Source: Glaciihabitans sp. INWT7
GTDB taxonomy: Bacteria; Actinomycetota; Actinomycetes; Actinomycetales; Microbacteriaceae
DNA length: 64,000 nt
Direction of reading: 5' to 3'
Assembly (NCBI RefSeq): GCF_014217685.1
Contig: NZ_CP043653.1
Coordinates: 2,298,419-2,362,418, forward strand
Made by a program: the position numbers and the translations under genes. A model generated the notes under the pieces. The model ran no database searches, had not been told where the DNA came from, and saw only the letters and a list, made by a program, of their open reading frames with translations. Shown here one piece after another: positions 1 to 7,883 of the stretch (position 1 is the first letter of the stretch; each line of letters opens with the position of its first letter).

Positions 1-92
1 CCCTGCTGCCCATCGTCGTCCTCGCCGCCTGGACTCTCGCACTCGCCGCCCTCATCACCTGGCGCTATCGCCGCGATGCCGCACGGGCCTGA
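1..92 (+). CDS. C-terminal end of a membrane protein, probably an ABC-2-type permease (partial)
   Basis: Only the last 29 codons are in the window, ending at the TGA at 90-92. They encode one hydrophobic helix (LLPIVVLAAWTLALAALITW) followed by a short basic tail (RYRRDAARA), which is the usual end of a multi-pass membrane protein with a cytoplasmic C-terminus. ABC-2-type export permeases often precede NarL/DesK-type two-component genes in Actinobacteria, and such a pair follows 25 nt later, so that is the best guess. The fragment is too short to name the family. Confidence 0.55.
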   Translation, partial: LLPIVVLAAWTLALAALITWRYRRDAARA

Positions 93-103
93 GCCGCTCG
101 CAA

Positions 104-109
104 TAGGGT
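104..109 (+). promoter_or_regulatory. -10 element of a leaderless promoter for the sensor kinase
   Basis: TAGGGT lies exactly 7 nt upstream of the GTG at 117. This is the arrangement of actinobacterial leaderless transcripts, and it is the reason for choosing 117 as the start instead of the in-frame GTG at 108. Confidence 0.5.
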
Positions 110-116
110 GAATACC

Positions 117-1253
117 GTGTCGACAGAGACTGAAGTGAACGAACCACGGATGCCCGTGCGCGAGCGGCTGCGAGCAGCCGGCGCCCGCTCCTGGTACATC
201 GGGGCCGCGTCCGGCCTGGTGTGGCAATCCATCCTGGTGGTGAGCGTCGTGTCCCTCGACCTTCCCGTTCTCTCGAAGGTGCTCGGACTCCTGCTTCTCG
301 CGGTGCTCTACGCCGTCTTCTTGCTGCTCGGTCCGGTCATCTGGAACGAGAGTGTTCGCGTTCGACTGATGGCGATCGGGGCATTCTGGGCCGCCTCCTG
401 CCTGCTCTTCCCCCTGATCGGGCCGATCGCGATCTGGATGTGGTTGCTCGTCGTCTCCCTCGCGGCCTTCACCAACCTCCCTCCTCGGCTGGCCGTCGGA
501 ATCTCGGTGCTGGTGATTCTCGTTCAGGTTGCGGTCGGGGCTTCGGTCGCTTTCATCATCGGCCTGCTTTTCGCCCCGGTCGTGACCGCGGTGACGGCCG
601 CGACCCTCATCGGGCTCGGACTGATCTCCCGCTCCAATCTCAGCCTCCGGGTAGCGAACGAGGAGATCGCCCGACTGGCCGTCGTGGAGGAGCGGGCCCG
701 ATTCAGCCGTGACCTTCACGATGTGCTCGGCCACAGCCTGACCGTCGTCACGATGAAGTCGGAGTTGGCGCGCCGGCTGGTCACCATCGATCCGGCGAAG
801 GCAGAGCTCGAGATTGCGGACATCGAACGCCTCACCCGCAGCGCCCTTGCCGACCTGCGCCTCGCGGTCTCCAACTACCGGGAGACCACGGTGGATGCCG
901 AGCTGGTCGCGGCGAAGACGGCTCTCGCGGCCGCCGGCATCCAGTCCCACCTGCCGGAGTCGGTGCCCGCGATCGACCCCCGGCAGCAGGGAGTGTTCGC
1001 CTGGGTCTTGCGCGAGGGGGTCACCAACGTGATCCGCCATTCGGGGGCGACGGCATGCTGGGTGACCATCGACCACCGCTCCCTCACCGTGGCGGACGAC
1101 GGGCGCGGGCCGGGCGCGACGCTCACCGATGCCGCCGTGCCGGGCAATGGCCTTCGGGGCCTCCGCGAGCGCAGCGCCGCTGCGGCGGCACAGTTGTTGG
1201 TGGGGCAGAGCCCCCAGGGTGGATTCCAACTCGTGGTGCGCGGTGCCGCGTGA
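117..1253 (+). CDS. NarL/DesK-type sensor histidine kinase
   Basis: A 378-residue membrane sensor kinase that autophosphorylates on His and passes phosphate to the regulator encoded next. About six hydrophobic segments fill residues 25-180. A HisKA_3 dimerisation region follows, with the phosphorylated His at about residue 201 in SRDLHDVLGHS. The ATPase domain shows an N-box (REGVTNVIRHSGA), a G1 box (VADDGRGPG) and the closing GNGLRGLRERS motif. The start follows the leaderless promoter at 104; an alternative GTG lies at 108. The stop overlaps the regulator start by 4 nt (GTGA), so the two are translationally coupled. The signal is unknown. Kinases of this type beside ABC exporters often sense membrane state or cell-wall-active drugs. 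Confidence 0.88.
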   Translation: MSTETEVNEPRMPVRERLRAAGARSWYIGAASGLVWQSILVVSVVSLDLPVLSKVLGLLLLAVLYAVFLLLGPVIWNESVRVRLMAIGAFWAASCLLFPLIGPIAIWMWLLVVSLAAFTNLPPRLAVGISVLVILVQVAVGASVAFIIGLLFAPVVTAVTAATLIGLGLISRSNLSLRVANEEIARLAVVEERARFSRDLHDVLGHSLTVVTMKSELARRLVTIDPAKAELEIADIERLTRSALADLRLAVSNYRETTVDAELVAAKTALAAAGIQSHLPESVPAIDPRQQGVFAWVLREGVTNVIRHSGATACWVTIDHRSLTVADDGRGPGATLTDAAVPGNGLRGLRERSAAAAAQLLVGQSPQGGFQLVVRGAA

Positions 1254-1870
1254 GTGAGGCGATCCGCATCGTGATCGCCGACGATCAGGCGCTGGTGCGT
1301 GGCGCCCTTGCTTCCCTGCTGTCGCTGGAACCAGACATCGAGGTCGTCGGGCAGACGGGTCGGGGAGACGAGGTGCTCGCGCTGGTGACCGGCAGCGGGG
1401 CATCCGTCGCCATGCTCGACGTGGAGATGCCGGGCCTCGACGGTCTCGCGGTCGCCCGCCAGCTGCGGGACTCCGGCCTCGACTGCCGATCACTCATCGT
1501 CACGACCTTCGGTCGGCCGGGCTACCTCCGACGCGCGCTCGAGTCCGGGGCATCCGGTTTCGTCGTGAAAGACACCCCCTCGCACCAGCTCGCGGATGCC
1601 GTTCGCCGCGTGCACGCCGGGTTGCGGGTGGTGGATCCCACCCTGGCCACCGAGTCGCTCATCTCCGGCGCATCCCCGCTCAGCGCGCGGGAGACCGACG
1701 TGCTGCTCGCGCTGCGATCCGAGGGGAGCATCGGGGATGTCGCGAAGCAGTTGCACCTCTCGGAGGGCACCGTTCGCAACCATCTCTCCTCCGCCATCGG
1801 CAAAACCGGGGCGCGCAACGGAAGCGAAGCCGTGCGGATCGCCGCCGACAACGGCTGGCTGCTCTCCTAA
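1250..1870 (+). CDS. NarL/LuxR-family response regulator
   Basis: A 206-residue cytoplasmic DNA-binding regulator paired with the kinase just upstream. The receiver domain (residues 1-120) has the acidic pair in IADDQ, the phosphoacceptor Asp57 in MLDVEMPG and the conserved Lys in VVKDTP. The C-terminal LuxR-type helix-turn-helix (about 140-200) reads LSARETDVLL then HLSEGTVRNHLSSAIGKTG. The GTG start at 1250 overlaps the kinase stop. DesR-like regulators of this size typically control an adjacent transporter operon, which fits the permease fragment at the window edge. Its targets cannot be read from this sequence. Confidence 0.9.
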   Translation: MSEAIRIVIADDQALVRGALASLLSLEPDIEVVGQTGRGDEVLALVTGSGASVAMLDVEMPGLDGLAVARQLRDSGLDCRSLIVTTFGRPGYLRRALESGASGFVVKDTPSHQLADAVRRVHAGLRVVDPTLATESLISGASPLSARETDVLLALRSEGSIGDVAKQLHLSEGTVRNHLSSAIGKTGARNGSEAVRIAADNGWLLS

Positions 1871-1960
1871 CGCTTCGGTATCGATCGACGTCGCAGAGCG
1901 CAGCCCGGGGGTACTCTGGTCGGCTGTCCCACCCCGGACGGCAGTAAAGGGGCCACCACT

Positions 1961-3043
1961 GTGACCGACTTCACGATCGAGCGGGTCGTCATCCCGCCTC
2001 ATCTCGAGCATCCGGACGCCGTCGACTTCATCGCGACCGCCGAGGTGCGCAATGCCTGCGAGGTCGACGGTTTCGGCACCGAAGAGCTCGCCGTGACTCC
2101 GGCGGAGCTGCTGCCGGTCTGGCTCGACCAGGAGTACGAGCCGAAGCAGCTCTTCGCAGCGCGGCTGGAGGGACGCATCGTCGCGCGCGGGATCTTCGAG
2201 ACCCGCCCCTCGGCAGAGGGCGACATGGCGTGGATCTCTGTGCAGGTGCATCCGCAGTTCAGGCATCGGGGCATCGGCACCGCCCTCACCGATCGCCTCG
2301 AGGCGATCGCTGCCGCCGACCACCGCACACAGCTGGTGGTGTACACCGTGTCGAAGGCAGCCGAGGGAGACCGGCTCGCCTCCCCCACCGGCTTCGGATC
2401 CGTTCCCGCCGACAACAGCGAGGTGAGGATGCTGCTCGGCCGCGGCTTCCGGCTCGAACAGGTGGAGCGCGCCAGTCGGCTTGCCCTTCCCGTGCCTGCC
2501 GCCGCCATCGACGCCCTCGTCGCGGAGTCCCAGCAGACCGCGGGCGCCGACTATCGCATTCACCAGTGGGCCGGTCGTACCCCGGCGCGCTGGCTCGACG
2601 ACATGGCGCTGCTCTACACGCGCATGAGCACGGATGCGCCCACCGCGGGCCTCGAGGAGCCGGAGGATGTCTGGACCCGCCAGCGCCTGATCGACTACGA
2701 GGATCGCGCCGAAGCCGGCCCGAAGACATCCCTCGTCTCGGTGGTCGAGCACGTGCCGAGCGGGCGACTTGCGGGCCTCACCGAGCTCGGAGTGCCGGCC
2801 GAGACCGATCGCGCAGTCTCCCAGAACGACACGATCGTGCTGCGGGAACACCGCGGACACCGTCTGGGGATGCTGCTGAAAGCGGCCAACATCCGTCATC
2901 TTCAGGCGGCGGCTCCGGGGCATCCGTCGATCATCCCCTTCAACGCGGAGGAGAACCGGCACATGCTCGATGTGAACGAAGCCGTCGGCTTCACGCCGAT
3001 GGGATACGAGGGCGCCTGGAAGAAGGTGCTCGGCCGCCCGTGA
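1961..3043 (+). CDS. Tandem-domain GNAT N-acetyltransferase
   Basis: A 360-residue protein with two GNAT folds. The N-terminal domain (about residues 40-165) carries a clear acetyl-CoA loop, VHPQFRHRGIGTAL. The C-terminal domain (about 200-355) carries LREHRGHRLGMLLKAANI and closes with an NEAVGFTPMGYEGAW strand typical of the family. Double GNAT proteins include mycothiol synthase and aminoglycoside-type acetyltransferases; this one lacks features that would assign a substrate. The GTG start has an AAGGGG ribosome site about 10 nt upstream. It is convergent with the next gene, with only 3 nt between the stops. Confidence 0.82.
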   Translation: MTDFTIERVVIPPHLEHPDAVDFIATAEVRNACEVDGFGTEELAVTPAELLPVWLDQEYEPKQLFAARLEGRIVARGIFETRPSAEGDMAWISVQVHPQFRHRGIGTALTDRLEAIAAADHRTQLVVYTVSKAAEGDRLASPTGFGSVPADNSEVRMLLGRGFRLEQVERASRLALPVPAAAIDALVAESQQTAGADYRIHQWAGRTPARWLDDMALLYTRMSTDAPTAGLEEPEDVWTRQRLIDYEDRAEAGPKTSLVSVVEHVPSGRLAGLTELGVPAETDRAVSQNDTIVLREHRGHRLGMLLKAANIRHLQAAAPGHPSIIPFNAEENRHMLDVNEAVGFTPMGYEGAWKKVLGRP

Positions 3044-3046
3044 CGG

Positions 3047-3583
3047 TCAGCTTGCCGACGGAGTGCAGTCCTTCCACGCCGGGCTGGATTGCACCGCCTT
3101 GGCGAAGGATTCGATGGTGGCTCCGTAGCCCCCGGCGACAGCGGTGTCGGCGATCTTCTGCGCCTCGGCCCCCTGTGCCGCCTTCGGGGTCGCGTGAAGA
3201 GTCTTGAGATCGGCCTTCAGACTCTCCGGCAGCGGCCGGAGCTTGTCGCCGCGGTGATCCTTTCGCCACTCGGCCCGGACTTCTACGCCGGCGCCGTACC
3301 CGCCATCGATGGCGTTGGCCTCGATCTTCTTCAGTGCGTCGCGACGGTCGGCGCCGGGCTTCAGGGCCCGAGCCGCCTTCAGGTCGGTGCGCAGCTCACT
3401 CGGAACCGCCCGCCAGGCCGAGACGAGATGCTCACCGAAGGAACAGCTCGCGGAGCTGGTGCTCACCGGCGTCGGGGTCGTGGCCGCAGTCGCGGCGAGC
3501 CCACCGGTGCCGAGAGCGAGAGCGAGCCCGGCGCTGACGGCGACTCCCGTTGCCCAGCGCGCGGCGGTCTTCGTGTTGTTCAT
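3047..3583 (-). CDS. Small secreted protein of unknown function
   Basis: A 178-residue protein with a classic Sec signal peptide: basic MNNTKTAARW, a hydrophobic core (ATGVAVSAGLALALGTGG) and a cleavage region around ATAAT. The mature part is helical, charged and internally repetitive. Two similar halves each contain a Lys/Ala-rich stretch followed by an xxGGYGAxxE motif (IDGGYGAGVEVRAEW and VAGGYGATIESFAKA). Two Cys (in SCSFG and WKDCTP) could form a disulfide linking the ends. The ribosome site GGGAGGA precedes the ATG. It is divergent from an OmpR-type two-component pair, which suggests it may be a target of that system. No family was recognised. Confidence 0.75.
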   Translation of the reverse strand: MNNTKTAARWATGVAVSAGLALALGTGGLAATAATTPTPVSTSSASCSFGEHLVSAWRAVPSELRTDLKAARALKPGADRRDALKKIEANAIDGGYGAGVEVRAEWRKDHRGDKLRPLPESLKADLKTLHATPKAAQGAEAQKIADTAVAGGYGATIESFAKAVQSSPAWKDCTPSAS

Positions 3584-3710
3584 GACTGTCCTCCCGTGGT
3601 GGCCGCCGTTCTGCGACCCTGAGCCAGAATGCTCCCCCCGTGTCCGGCGGCGGTTCGGCGAATGTTCGGGCAACGTAAGAACGCTGCGAATGCGCGACCC
3701 GGGCATCTTC

Positions 3711-3730
3711 GGTACCACCAGAATGGTGCC
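3711..3730. promoter_or_regulatory. Imperfect inverted repeat directly upstream of the OmpR-type regulator
   Basis: GGTACCA and TGGTGCC are 6/7-matching arms around a 6-nt centre, ending at the base before the ATG at 3731. It could be an operator for autoregulation or a hairpin affecting initiation. No clear Shine-Dalgarno is present here. Confidence 0.3.
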
Positions 3731-4405
3731 ATGGAGTCGAAGGGTCTCATCGTGGTCGTCGAAGACGAGCGCGCGATCGCCGACCTGCAACGGCTCTACC
3801 TCGGCGAAGCGGGATTCGGCGTTCATGTCGAGAGTGACGGGCTCGCCGGGCTCGCGAGCATCCGCCGGCTGCACCCCGTTGCCGTCGTGCTCGATGTCGG
3901 CCTGCCTGGCCTCGACGGCATCGAGATCTGCCGACGCATGCGAGCCGCGGACGACTGGACACCCGTCATCTTCGTCACGGCTCGCGATGACGAGGTGGAC
4001 CGAATCCTGGGACTAGAGCTCGGGGCCGACGACTATCTCACGAAGCCCTTCTCGCCCCGGGAGCTCGTGGCGCGCGTCCGCACCATCCTGCGTCGCCACG
4101 CGGGACCGCCCCTGGCCGCCCCGGTGGCTGCCGGCGCGGTGACCCTGGATGCCGCGCGCCGCCGGGTGGTGGCATCCGGTCGCCCGGTCGAACTCACCAG
4201 CACCGAATTCGACCTGCTGGCCAAACTGATGAGCTCGCCGGGTCAGGTCTTCACGCGGGAACAACTGCTGTCGAGCGTGTGGGGCCAGGCCGACTACGGG
4301 CTCGGGCGCACCGTCGACGTGCACATCGCCCAGCTGCGCGCAAAGCTCGGGGCCGACAGCCCCATCCGCACCTCGCGCGGGGTGGGTTACTCGGTGGCGG
4401 AGTGA
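3731..4405 (+). CDS. OmpR/PhoB-family response regulator
   Basis: A 224-residue regulator. The receiver domain (residues 5-118) has the acidic pair in VVEDE, the phosphoacceptor Asp55 in VVLDVGLPG, a Thr in FVTARDD and Lys in LTKPFSPREL. The winged-helix DNA-binding domain (about 130-222) shows LTSTEFDLLAKLMSSPGQVFTREQLL and GRTVDVHIAQLRAKLG, ending in RTSRGVGYSV. The ATG at 3731 fits the family length; a longer frame upstream has no family similarity. The stop overlaps the kinase start by 4 nt. With the divergent secreted protein this may form one regulatory unit. Confidence 0.9.
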   Translation: MESKGLIVVVEDERAIADLQRLYLGEAGFGVHVESDGLAGLASIRRLHPVAVVLDVGLPGLDGIEICRRMRAADDWTPVIFVTARDDEVDRILGLELGADDYLTKPFSPRELVARVRTILRRHAGPPLAAPVAAGAVTLDAARRRVVASGRPVELTSTEFDLLAKLMSSPGQVFTREQLLSSVWGQADYGLGRTVDVHIAQLRAKLGADSPIRTSRGVGYSVAE

Positions 4406-5754
4406 GCGCCTGGTTCCATTCGCTCCGCGGTCGGATCACCCTCGTCACCGTGAGTGTCGCCGTGCTGGCCGTGCTCATCACCGGCCTGGTCTCGGCGCAG
4501 TTGGTACGCCAGTCGACGATCACCGAGGGCAGGGCCCAGCTTGCCGCGCAGGCACAGCTGTTGAGCCGGCTGCCCGCCGCCACCAATCTCGCGTCACTCC
4601 GGGAGCGGGTGCGCCTCGCGCTCGGCGACACGCGGGTCGCCGTGGTCGGGCCGCAAGGGCGAGTGTCCGGGCCGGGTGCCGCCTTCGTGTCGGCCGCCGA
4701 TGTGACGACCCTGCTCGCGGGCGATCCGGTCTCCCAGACGGAGGGCCGCACAGGCAAGACCATGCTCGTGGAGGGTCGCCCGACGGCTTCCGGGAGCGCG
4801 ATCGTGCTGGTCCGTTCGCTCGGCAATCTCGAGACCGCGACGGCCGCCACGGTGAGGCGGGTCTTCCTGGCGCTGGCGATCGGGGTTCTGGTCGCGATCG
4901 TCGCCGGCACCCTCCTTGCGCGCTGGCTCACCCGCCCGCTCGTGGCGACTGTCGAGACGGCGAGGCGGATGGCGGCCGGCGAACGCGGGCTCGTCATGGA
5001 GGCGCATCAGCCCACAGAGGTCGCCGCGGTCGCCGAAGCGCTCGCGACCCTCGATCGGGCTCTCAGCACGAGCGAGGGGCGCCAGCGCGAGTTCCTGCTC
5101 TCCATCTCGCACGAACTGCGGACCCCCCTGACCGCCGTGCGGGGCTACGGGGAGGCGATGGTCGACGGGCTCATCCGGGAGGGCGACATCGCCAGCGTCG
5201 GCGCCACTCTGGTCACCGAGACCGAGCGGCTCGACCGGTTCGTGGCCGACCTGCTCGAGCTGGCGCGACTCGAGGCCGACGATTTCGCTGTTGTCCGGCA
5301 GCGGGTGGATGTCGCGCTCATCCTCGAACAGACCGCCGACGCCTGGCGCGGAAGAGCCGCCACGCTCGACGTGACCGTGAAGGCGATACCCGGTTCACCC
5401 GGGCTCGCCATGGAGACCGATGCCCAACGGGTGCGCCAGCTCATCGACGGGCTGGTGGAGAACGCCCTGCGCGTCTCCCCCGCCGGATCGACGGTGTCCA
5501 TCGCCGCGCGCGCCTTCGGCACGGGGGTGGTCATCGAGGTCCGCGATGGGGGGCCGGGACTCTCGTCCGAAGATCTGGCCGTGGCCTTCGAACGCGGGGC
5601 CCTGCAGGCGCGGTACCGCGACATCCGCGCCGTCGGCACCGGGCTCGGCCTGTCGATCGCCGCCCGGCTGGTCTCGCGCCTCGGCGGAAGCATCGCCGCG
5701 GGCAACGCCCCCGGCGGAGGTGCGGTCTTCGCCGTCTCGCTGCCGGCCGCGTGA
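4402..5754 (+). CDS. HAMP-containing sensor histidine kinase (BaeS/MprB-like)
   Basis: A 450-residue sensor kinase, partner of the regulator just upstream. Layout: transmembrane helix 1 (residues 10-33, ITLVTVSVAVLAVLITGLV), an extracytoplasmic sensor loop of about 115 residues, transmembrane helix 2 (about 153-172), HAMP (about 173-225), HisKA with phosphorylated His237 in SISHELRTPLTAV, and an HATPase domain with VENALRVSPAG, VRDGGPGLS and GTGLGLSIAARL. The GTG start overlaps the regulator stop (GTGA). The family responds to envelope stress, but the specific signal is not visible. The coding end runs straight into a tandem CTCTGC-rich tract. Confidence 0.9.
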   Translation: MSAWFHSLRGRITLVTVSVAVLAVLITGLVSAQLVRQSTITEGRAQLAAQAQLLSRLPAATNLASLRERVRLALGDTRVAVVGPQGRVSGPGAAFVSAADVTTLLAGDPVSQTEGRTGKTMLVEGRPTASGSAIVLVRSLGNLETATAATVRRVFLALAIGVLVAIVAGTLLARWLTRPLVATVETARRMAAGERGLVMEAHQPTEVAAVAEALATLDRALSTSEGRQREFLLSISHELRTPLTAVRGYGEAMVDGLIREGDIASVGATLVTETERLDRFVADLLELARLEADDFAVVRQRVDVALILEQTADAWRGRAATLDVTVKAIPGSPGLAMETDAQRVRQLIDGLVENALRVSPAGSTVSIAARAFGTGVVIEVRDGGPGLSSEDLAVAFERGALQARYRDIRAVGTGLGLSIAARLVSRLGGSIAAGNAPGGGAVFAVSLPAA

Positions 5755-5762
5755 TCGCCCGC

Positions 5763-5834
5763 ACCTCCTCTGCCCCTCCTCTGCCCCTCCTCTGCCCCTG
5801 CCGCTGCCTCTGCCTCTGCCTCTGCCTCTGCCTC
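5763..5834. repeat. CTCTGC-rich tandem low-complexity tract
   Basis: Three copies of an 11-nt CTCCTCTGCCC unit are followed by about five copies of the 6-nt CTCTGC unit. The tract starts 9 nt after the kinase stop and ends at the left arm of a palindromic repeat. Short tandem units like these can vary in number by slippage. No coding function is apparent. Confidence 0.8.
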
Positions 5835-5921
5835 ATTACTCCTGCAATCTGTCGGATGCCGCCTGTGGGCTGCCGAATTCACGGGGCCGACCCGGTCACA
5901 GGCCCGAGTTGCAGGAGTTAT
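5835..5921. repeat. Palindromic repeat family A, copy 1 (between convergent genes)
   Basis: The outer arms ATTACTCCTGCAA (5835-5847) and TTGCAGGAGTTAT (5909-5921) match at 12 of 13 positions. An inner perfect stem, GCCTGTG (5861-5867) with CACAGGC (5897-5903), is nested inside. The right arm contains the mutM stop codon (5918-5920). A related copy lies at 40208-40290, and a divergent copy sits inside mutM at 6625-6706; all share the core GCAGGAG. It may act as a bidirectional terminator or RNA-stabilising element as well as a repeat. Confidence 0.75.
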
Positions 5922-6919
5922 GCCGGAGGCGAGGTGGCGCGGATCTTTTGGCAGTACGGGCAGAAGTGCGAGCCGCGGTTCATGAAGGTCTCACGCACAA
6001 TCGGCCGACCGCACCGTGGGCAGCTCTTGCCGTGCTGACCATACGCGTTGAGCGAGTGCGAGAAGTAGCCGGATGCGCCGTTCACGTTCACGTATTGCGC
6101 ATCGAAGCTGGTGCCGCCCTCCGCGAGCGCACGTGCGAGCACCAGCCGTACTTCCGCGAGAAGGGTGCGGGCCCGCGCGCGGGAGAGTGTCGCGGTGGGC
6201 TGGTCGTAGTGGATGCGAGCCGCCCACAGTGCCTCATCCGCATAGATGTTGCCGATGCCGCTGATGAGGCCCTGGTCGAGCAGTGCCCTCTTGATACCCG
6301 TGCGACGCGCGGCGAGTGCATCGAAGAAACGCCGGTCGCTGAAGGCCGGATCTAGCGGATCCCGGGCGATATGCGCCACCTGGCCAGGGATCAGCGCGGC
6401 ATCCGAGCCGTATCCCGCCGCGTGGCCGTCCGGGGTGGGCAACAGGGGGTCGATCGCCATCGAACCGAAGATGCGCTGGTCGACGAAGTCCACGCGCAGC
6501 GGGCCATCGTGGGCGGAGGAGATGTCCAACCGGATACGAAGGAGCGCGTCATCCGCCTGATCGACATCGCGAAGCAACACCTGCCCGCTCATGCCGAGGT
6601 GCACGACGAGAGCCTCCGCCGGTTCCAAAAACGCAGGAGATTTGCCACCGATGGCGCCTTCTGCCGCCGATCTGCCCATTTCGTGGCGAATCTCCTGCGT
6701 TTTGGGCGTCGGGGCCGACAGGGGAAGCCAGAGGAACTTGCCGCGGCGTACGGCGGCGAGGATGCTGCGGCCGACGAGCCGCTCGACGAAATCCTCGCTC
6801 GGACCGTCGTGGCGGCGCAACGACCGTTCCTCGAAGACGGTGACCGCATCGATGGTCGCAGCGGTGACCGCCGGTTCGAGACCGGCTCGCACCACTTCGA
6901 CCTCTGGGAGTTCCGGCAC
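5918..6919 (-). CDS. mutM: Formamidopyrimidine-DNA glycosylase with an in-frame palindromic insertion
   Basis: Base-excision repair enzyme removing 8-oxoguanine and formamidopyrimidines, with AP-lyase activity. The catalytic N-terminus PELPEV (Pro2, Glu3), a conserved Lys61 in VRRGKFLWLPL, HLGMSGQ, the DNA-binding helix-two-turn-helix with SGIGNIYADEALW, and the C-terminal zinc finger (CPRCGRPI ... FCPYCQK) are all intact. At 333 residues it is clearly longer than the 269-residue E. coli enzyme. About 28 of the extra residues (72-99) are encoded by a near-perfect 82-nt palindrome between the strand ending LWLPL and the one holding HLGMSG. GTG start 2 nt after the rnc stop: same operon. The stop lies in another repeat arm. 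Confidence 0.93.
   Translation of the reverse strand: MPELPEVEVVRAGLEPAVTAATIDAVTVFEERSLRRHDGPSEDFVERLVGRSILAAVRRGKFLWLPLSAPTPKTQEIRHEMGRSAAEGAIGGKSPAFLEPAEALVVHLGMSGQVLLRDVDQADDALLRIRLDISSAHDGPLRVDFVDQRIFGSMAIDPLLPTPDGHAAGYGSDAALIPGQVAHIARDPLDPAFSDRRFFDALAARRTGIKRALLDQGLISGIGNIYADEALWAARIHYDQPTATLSRARARTLLAEVRLVLARALAEGGTSFDAQYVNVNGASGYFSHSLNAYGQHGKSCPRCGRPIVRETFMNRGSHFCPYCQKIRATSPPA
6625..6706. repeat. Palindromic repeat family A, copy inside mutM coding sequence
   Basis: The 24-nt arms at 6625-6648 and 6683-6706 are reverse complements at 22 of 24 positions and are separated by 34 nt. The arm core ACGCAGGAGATTYGCC resembles the TTGCAGGAGTTATGCC arm of the intergenic copy at 5909. The element reads through in the mutM frame without a stop and encodes residues 72-99 of MutM. 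Confidence 0.8.
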
Positions 6920-6921
6920 CC

Positions 6922-7629
6922 TCAGCGCTGCGCGGGAGCGGACGCGGAGAGGATGGTCCAGGCCTCGAGGGCCGCCGCGATCTCCGCCTGCTTCTTGCTC
7001 GTGCCGTCGCCCTTGGCGATGTCGGCGCCCTCGAGCGACACCGTGGCGTGGAAGCGCTTGGAATGGTCGGGTCCGGTATCCGTCACGGCGTAGTGCGGCA
7101 GTCCACGACCCGTTCGGGCGGAGAGTTCCTGGAGGCTCGTCTTCGGGTCCATCGCGGCACCGAAACGATCGGGATCCAGCATCAGCGGCGCGACGAGCCG
7201 CAGCACGAGCGCGGTGGCGGCCTCTCCTCCGGCGTCGAGGTACGTCGCGCCGATCACGGCTTCGACGGTGTCCGCGAGGATGGACGACTTGTCGCGGCCG
7301 CCGGTGAGTTCTTCACCGCGACCGAGCCGGATGTGACGACCGAGCCCGATGGTGCGGGCCACTTCGGCGAGCGCGACGGAACTCACCAGACTTGCTCGCC
7401 GTTTGGCGAGCTCGCCCTCGTCGAGGGAGGGGTTGTCGCGATAGAGCATCACGGTCACGGCCTGGCCCAAAATCGAGTCGCCGAGAAACTCGAGGCGCTC
7501 GTTGTGTGCGAGGCCACCATGCTCATAGGCATAGGACCGGTGTGTCAATGCGAGCTCGAGGAGTTGCGGGCTCACGTCGACCGCGAGAAACGTCTCGAGT
7601 TCACCTCGAGTCGCGTCAGTCCCCGGCAT
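6922..7629 (-). CDS. rnc: Ribonuclease III
   Basis: Double-strand-specific endoribonuclease that processes rRNA precursors and structured mRNA. The nuclease domain (residues 1-150) holds the signature NERLEFLGDSILG with its catalytic acidic residues, and the second metal-binding region LADTVEAVIGATYLD. The double-stranded RNA-binding domain (about 160-232) reads DPKTSLQELSARTG ... HYAVTDTG ... KRFHATVSL ... GTSKKQAEIAAALEAW. The ATG at 7629 gives 235 residues; a TTG at 7641 would add four. It sits between rpmF (35 nt upstream) and mutM (2 nt downstream), the standard actinobacterial order. Confidence 0.95.
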   Translation of the reverse strand: MPGTDATRGELETFLAVDVSPQLLELALTHRSYAYEHGGLAHNERLEFLGDSILGQAVTVMLYRDNPSLDEGELAKRRASLVSSVALAEVARTIGLGRHIRLGRGEELTGGRDKSSILADTVEAVIGATYLDAGGEAATALVLRLVAPLMLDPDRFGAAMDPKTSLQELSARTGRGLPHYAVTDTGPDHSKRFHATVSLEGADIAKGDGTSKKQAEIAAALEAWTILSASAPAQR

Positions 7630-7664
7630 CGGATCGACCAATGGATCGGTGACGATAGCGGGGA

Positions 7665-7868
7665 CTAAACGTCCGCGACCTTACGGCCCTTGTACTCCAT
7701 GTACAGGGGAGCTCCGGTGGAGTCCTCGACGACCTTCGCGCGGTGCGGCAGGCTGTAGGTGACCTTGCCGCCTTCGACGGTCTTCACCAGGGTGGGCGGG
7801 GTCGCCTTCCACTGGGCGCGGCGCGCGCGGGTGCTGGCGCGGGACATCTTGCGCTTCGGTACGGCCAT
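7665..7868 (-). CDS. rpmF: 50S ribosomal protein L32
   Basis: A 67-residue basic protein of the large ribosomal subunit. It begins [20 protein letters not shown], the family N-terminus. It has no CxxC pairs, so it is the zinc-independent form, which is not expected to be under zinc control. It lies 15 nt downstream of the DUF177 gene and 35 nt upstream of rnc, the conserved bacterial order. Confidence 0.95.
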   Translation of the reverse strand: MAVPKRKMSRASTRARRAQWKATPPTLVKTVEGGKVTYSLPHRAKVVEDSTGAPLYMEYKGRKVADV

Positions 7869-7883
7869 GAGTTTCTCTTTTCT

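Noticed and set aside
1490-2962. A 490-codon minus-strand frame opposite the response regulator and GNAT genes
   Set aside because: Both plus-strand genes have clear family motifs. The antisense product has the Arg/Gly/His-rich composition of a shadow frame and no ribosome site.
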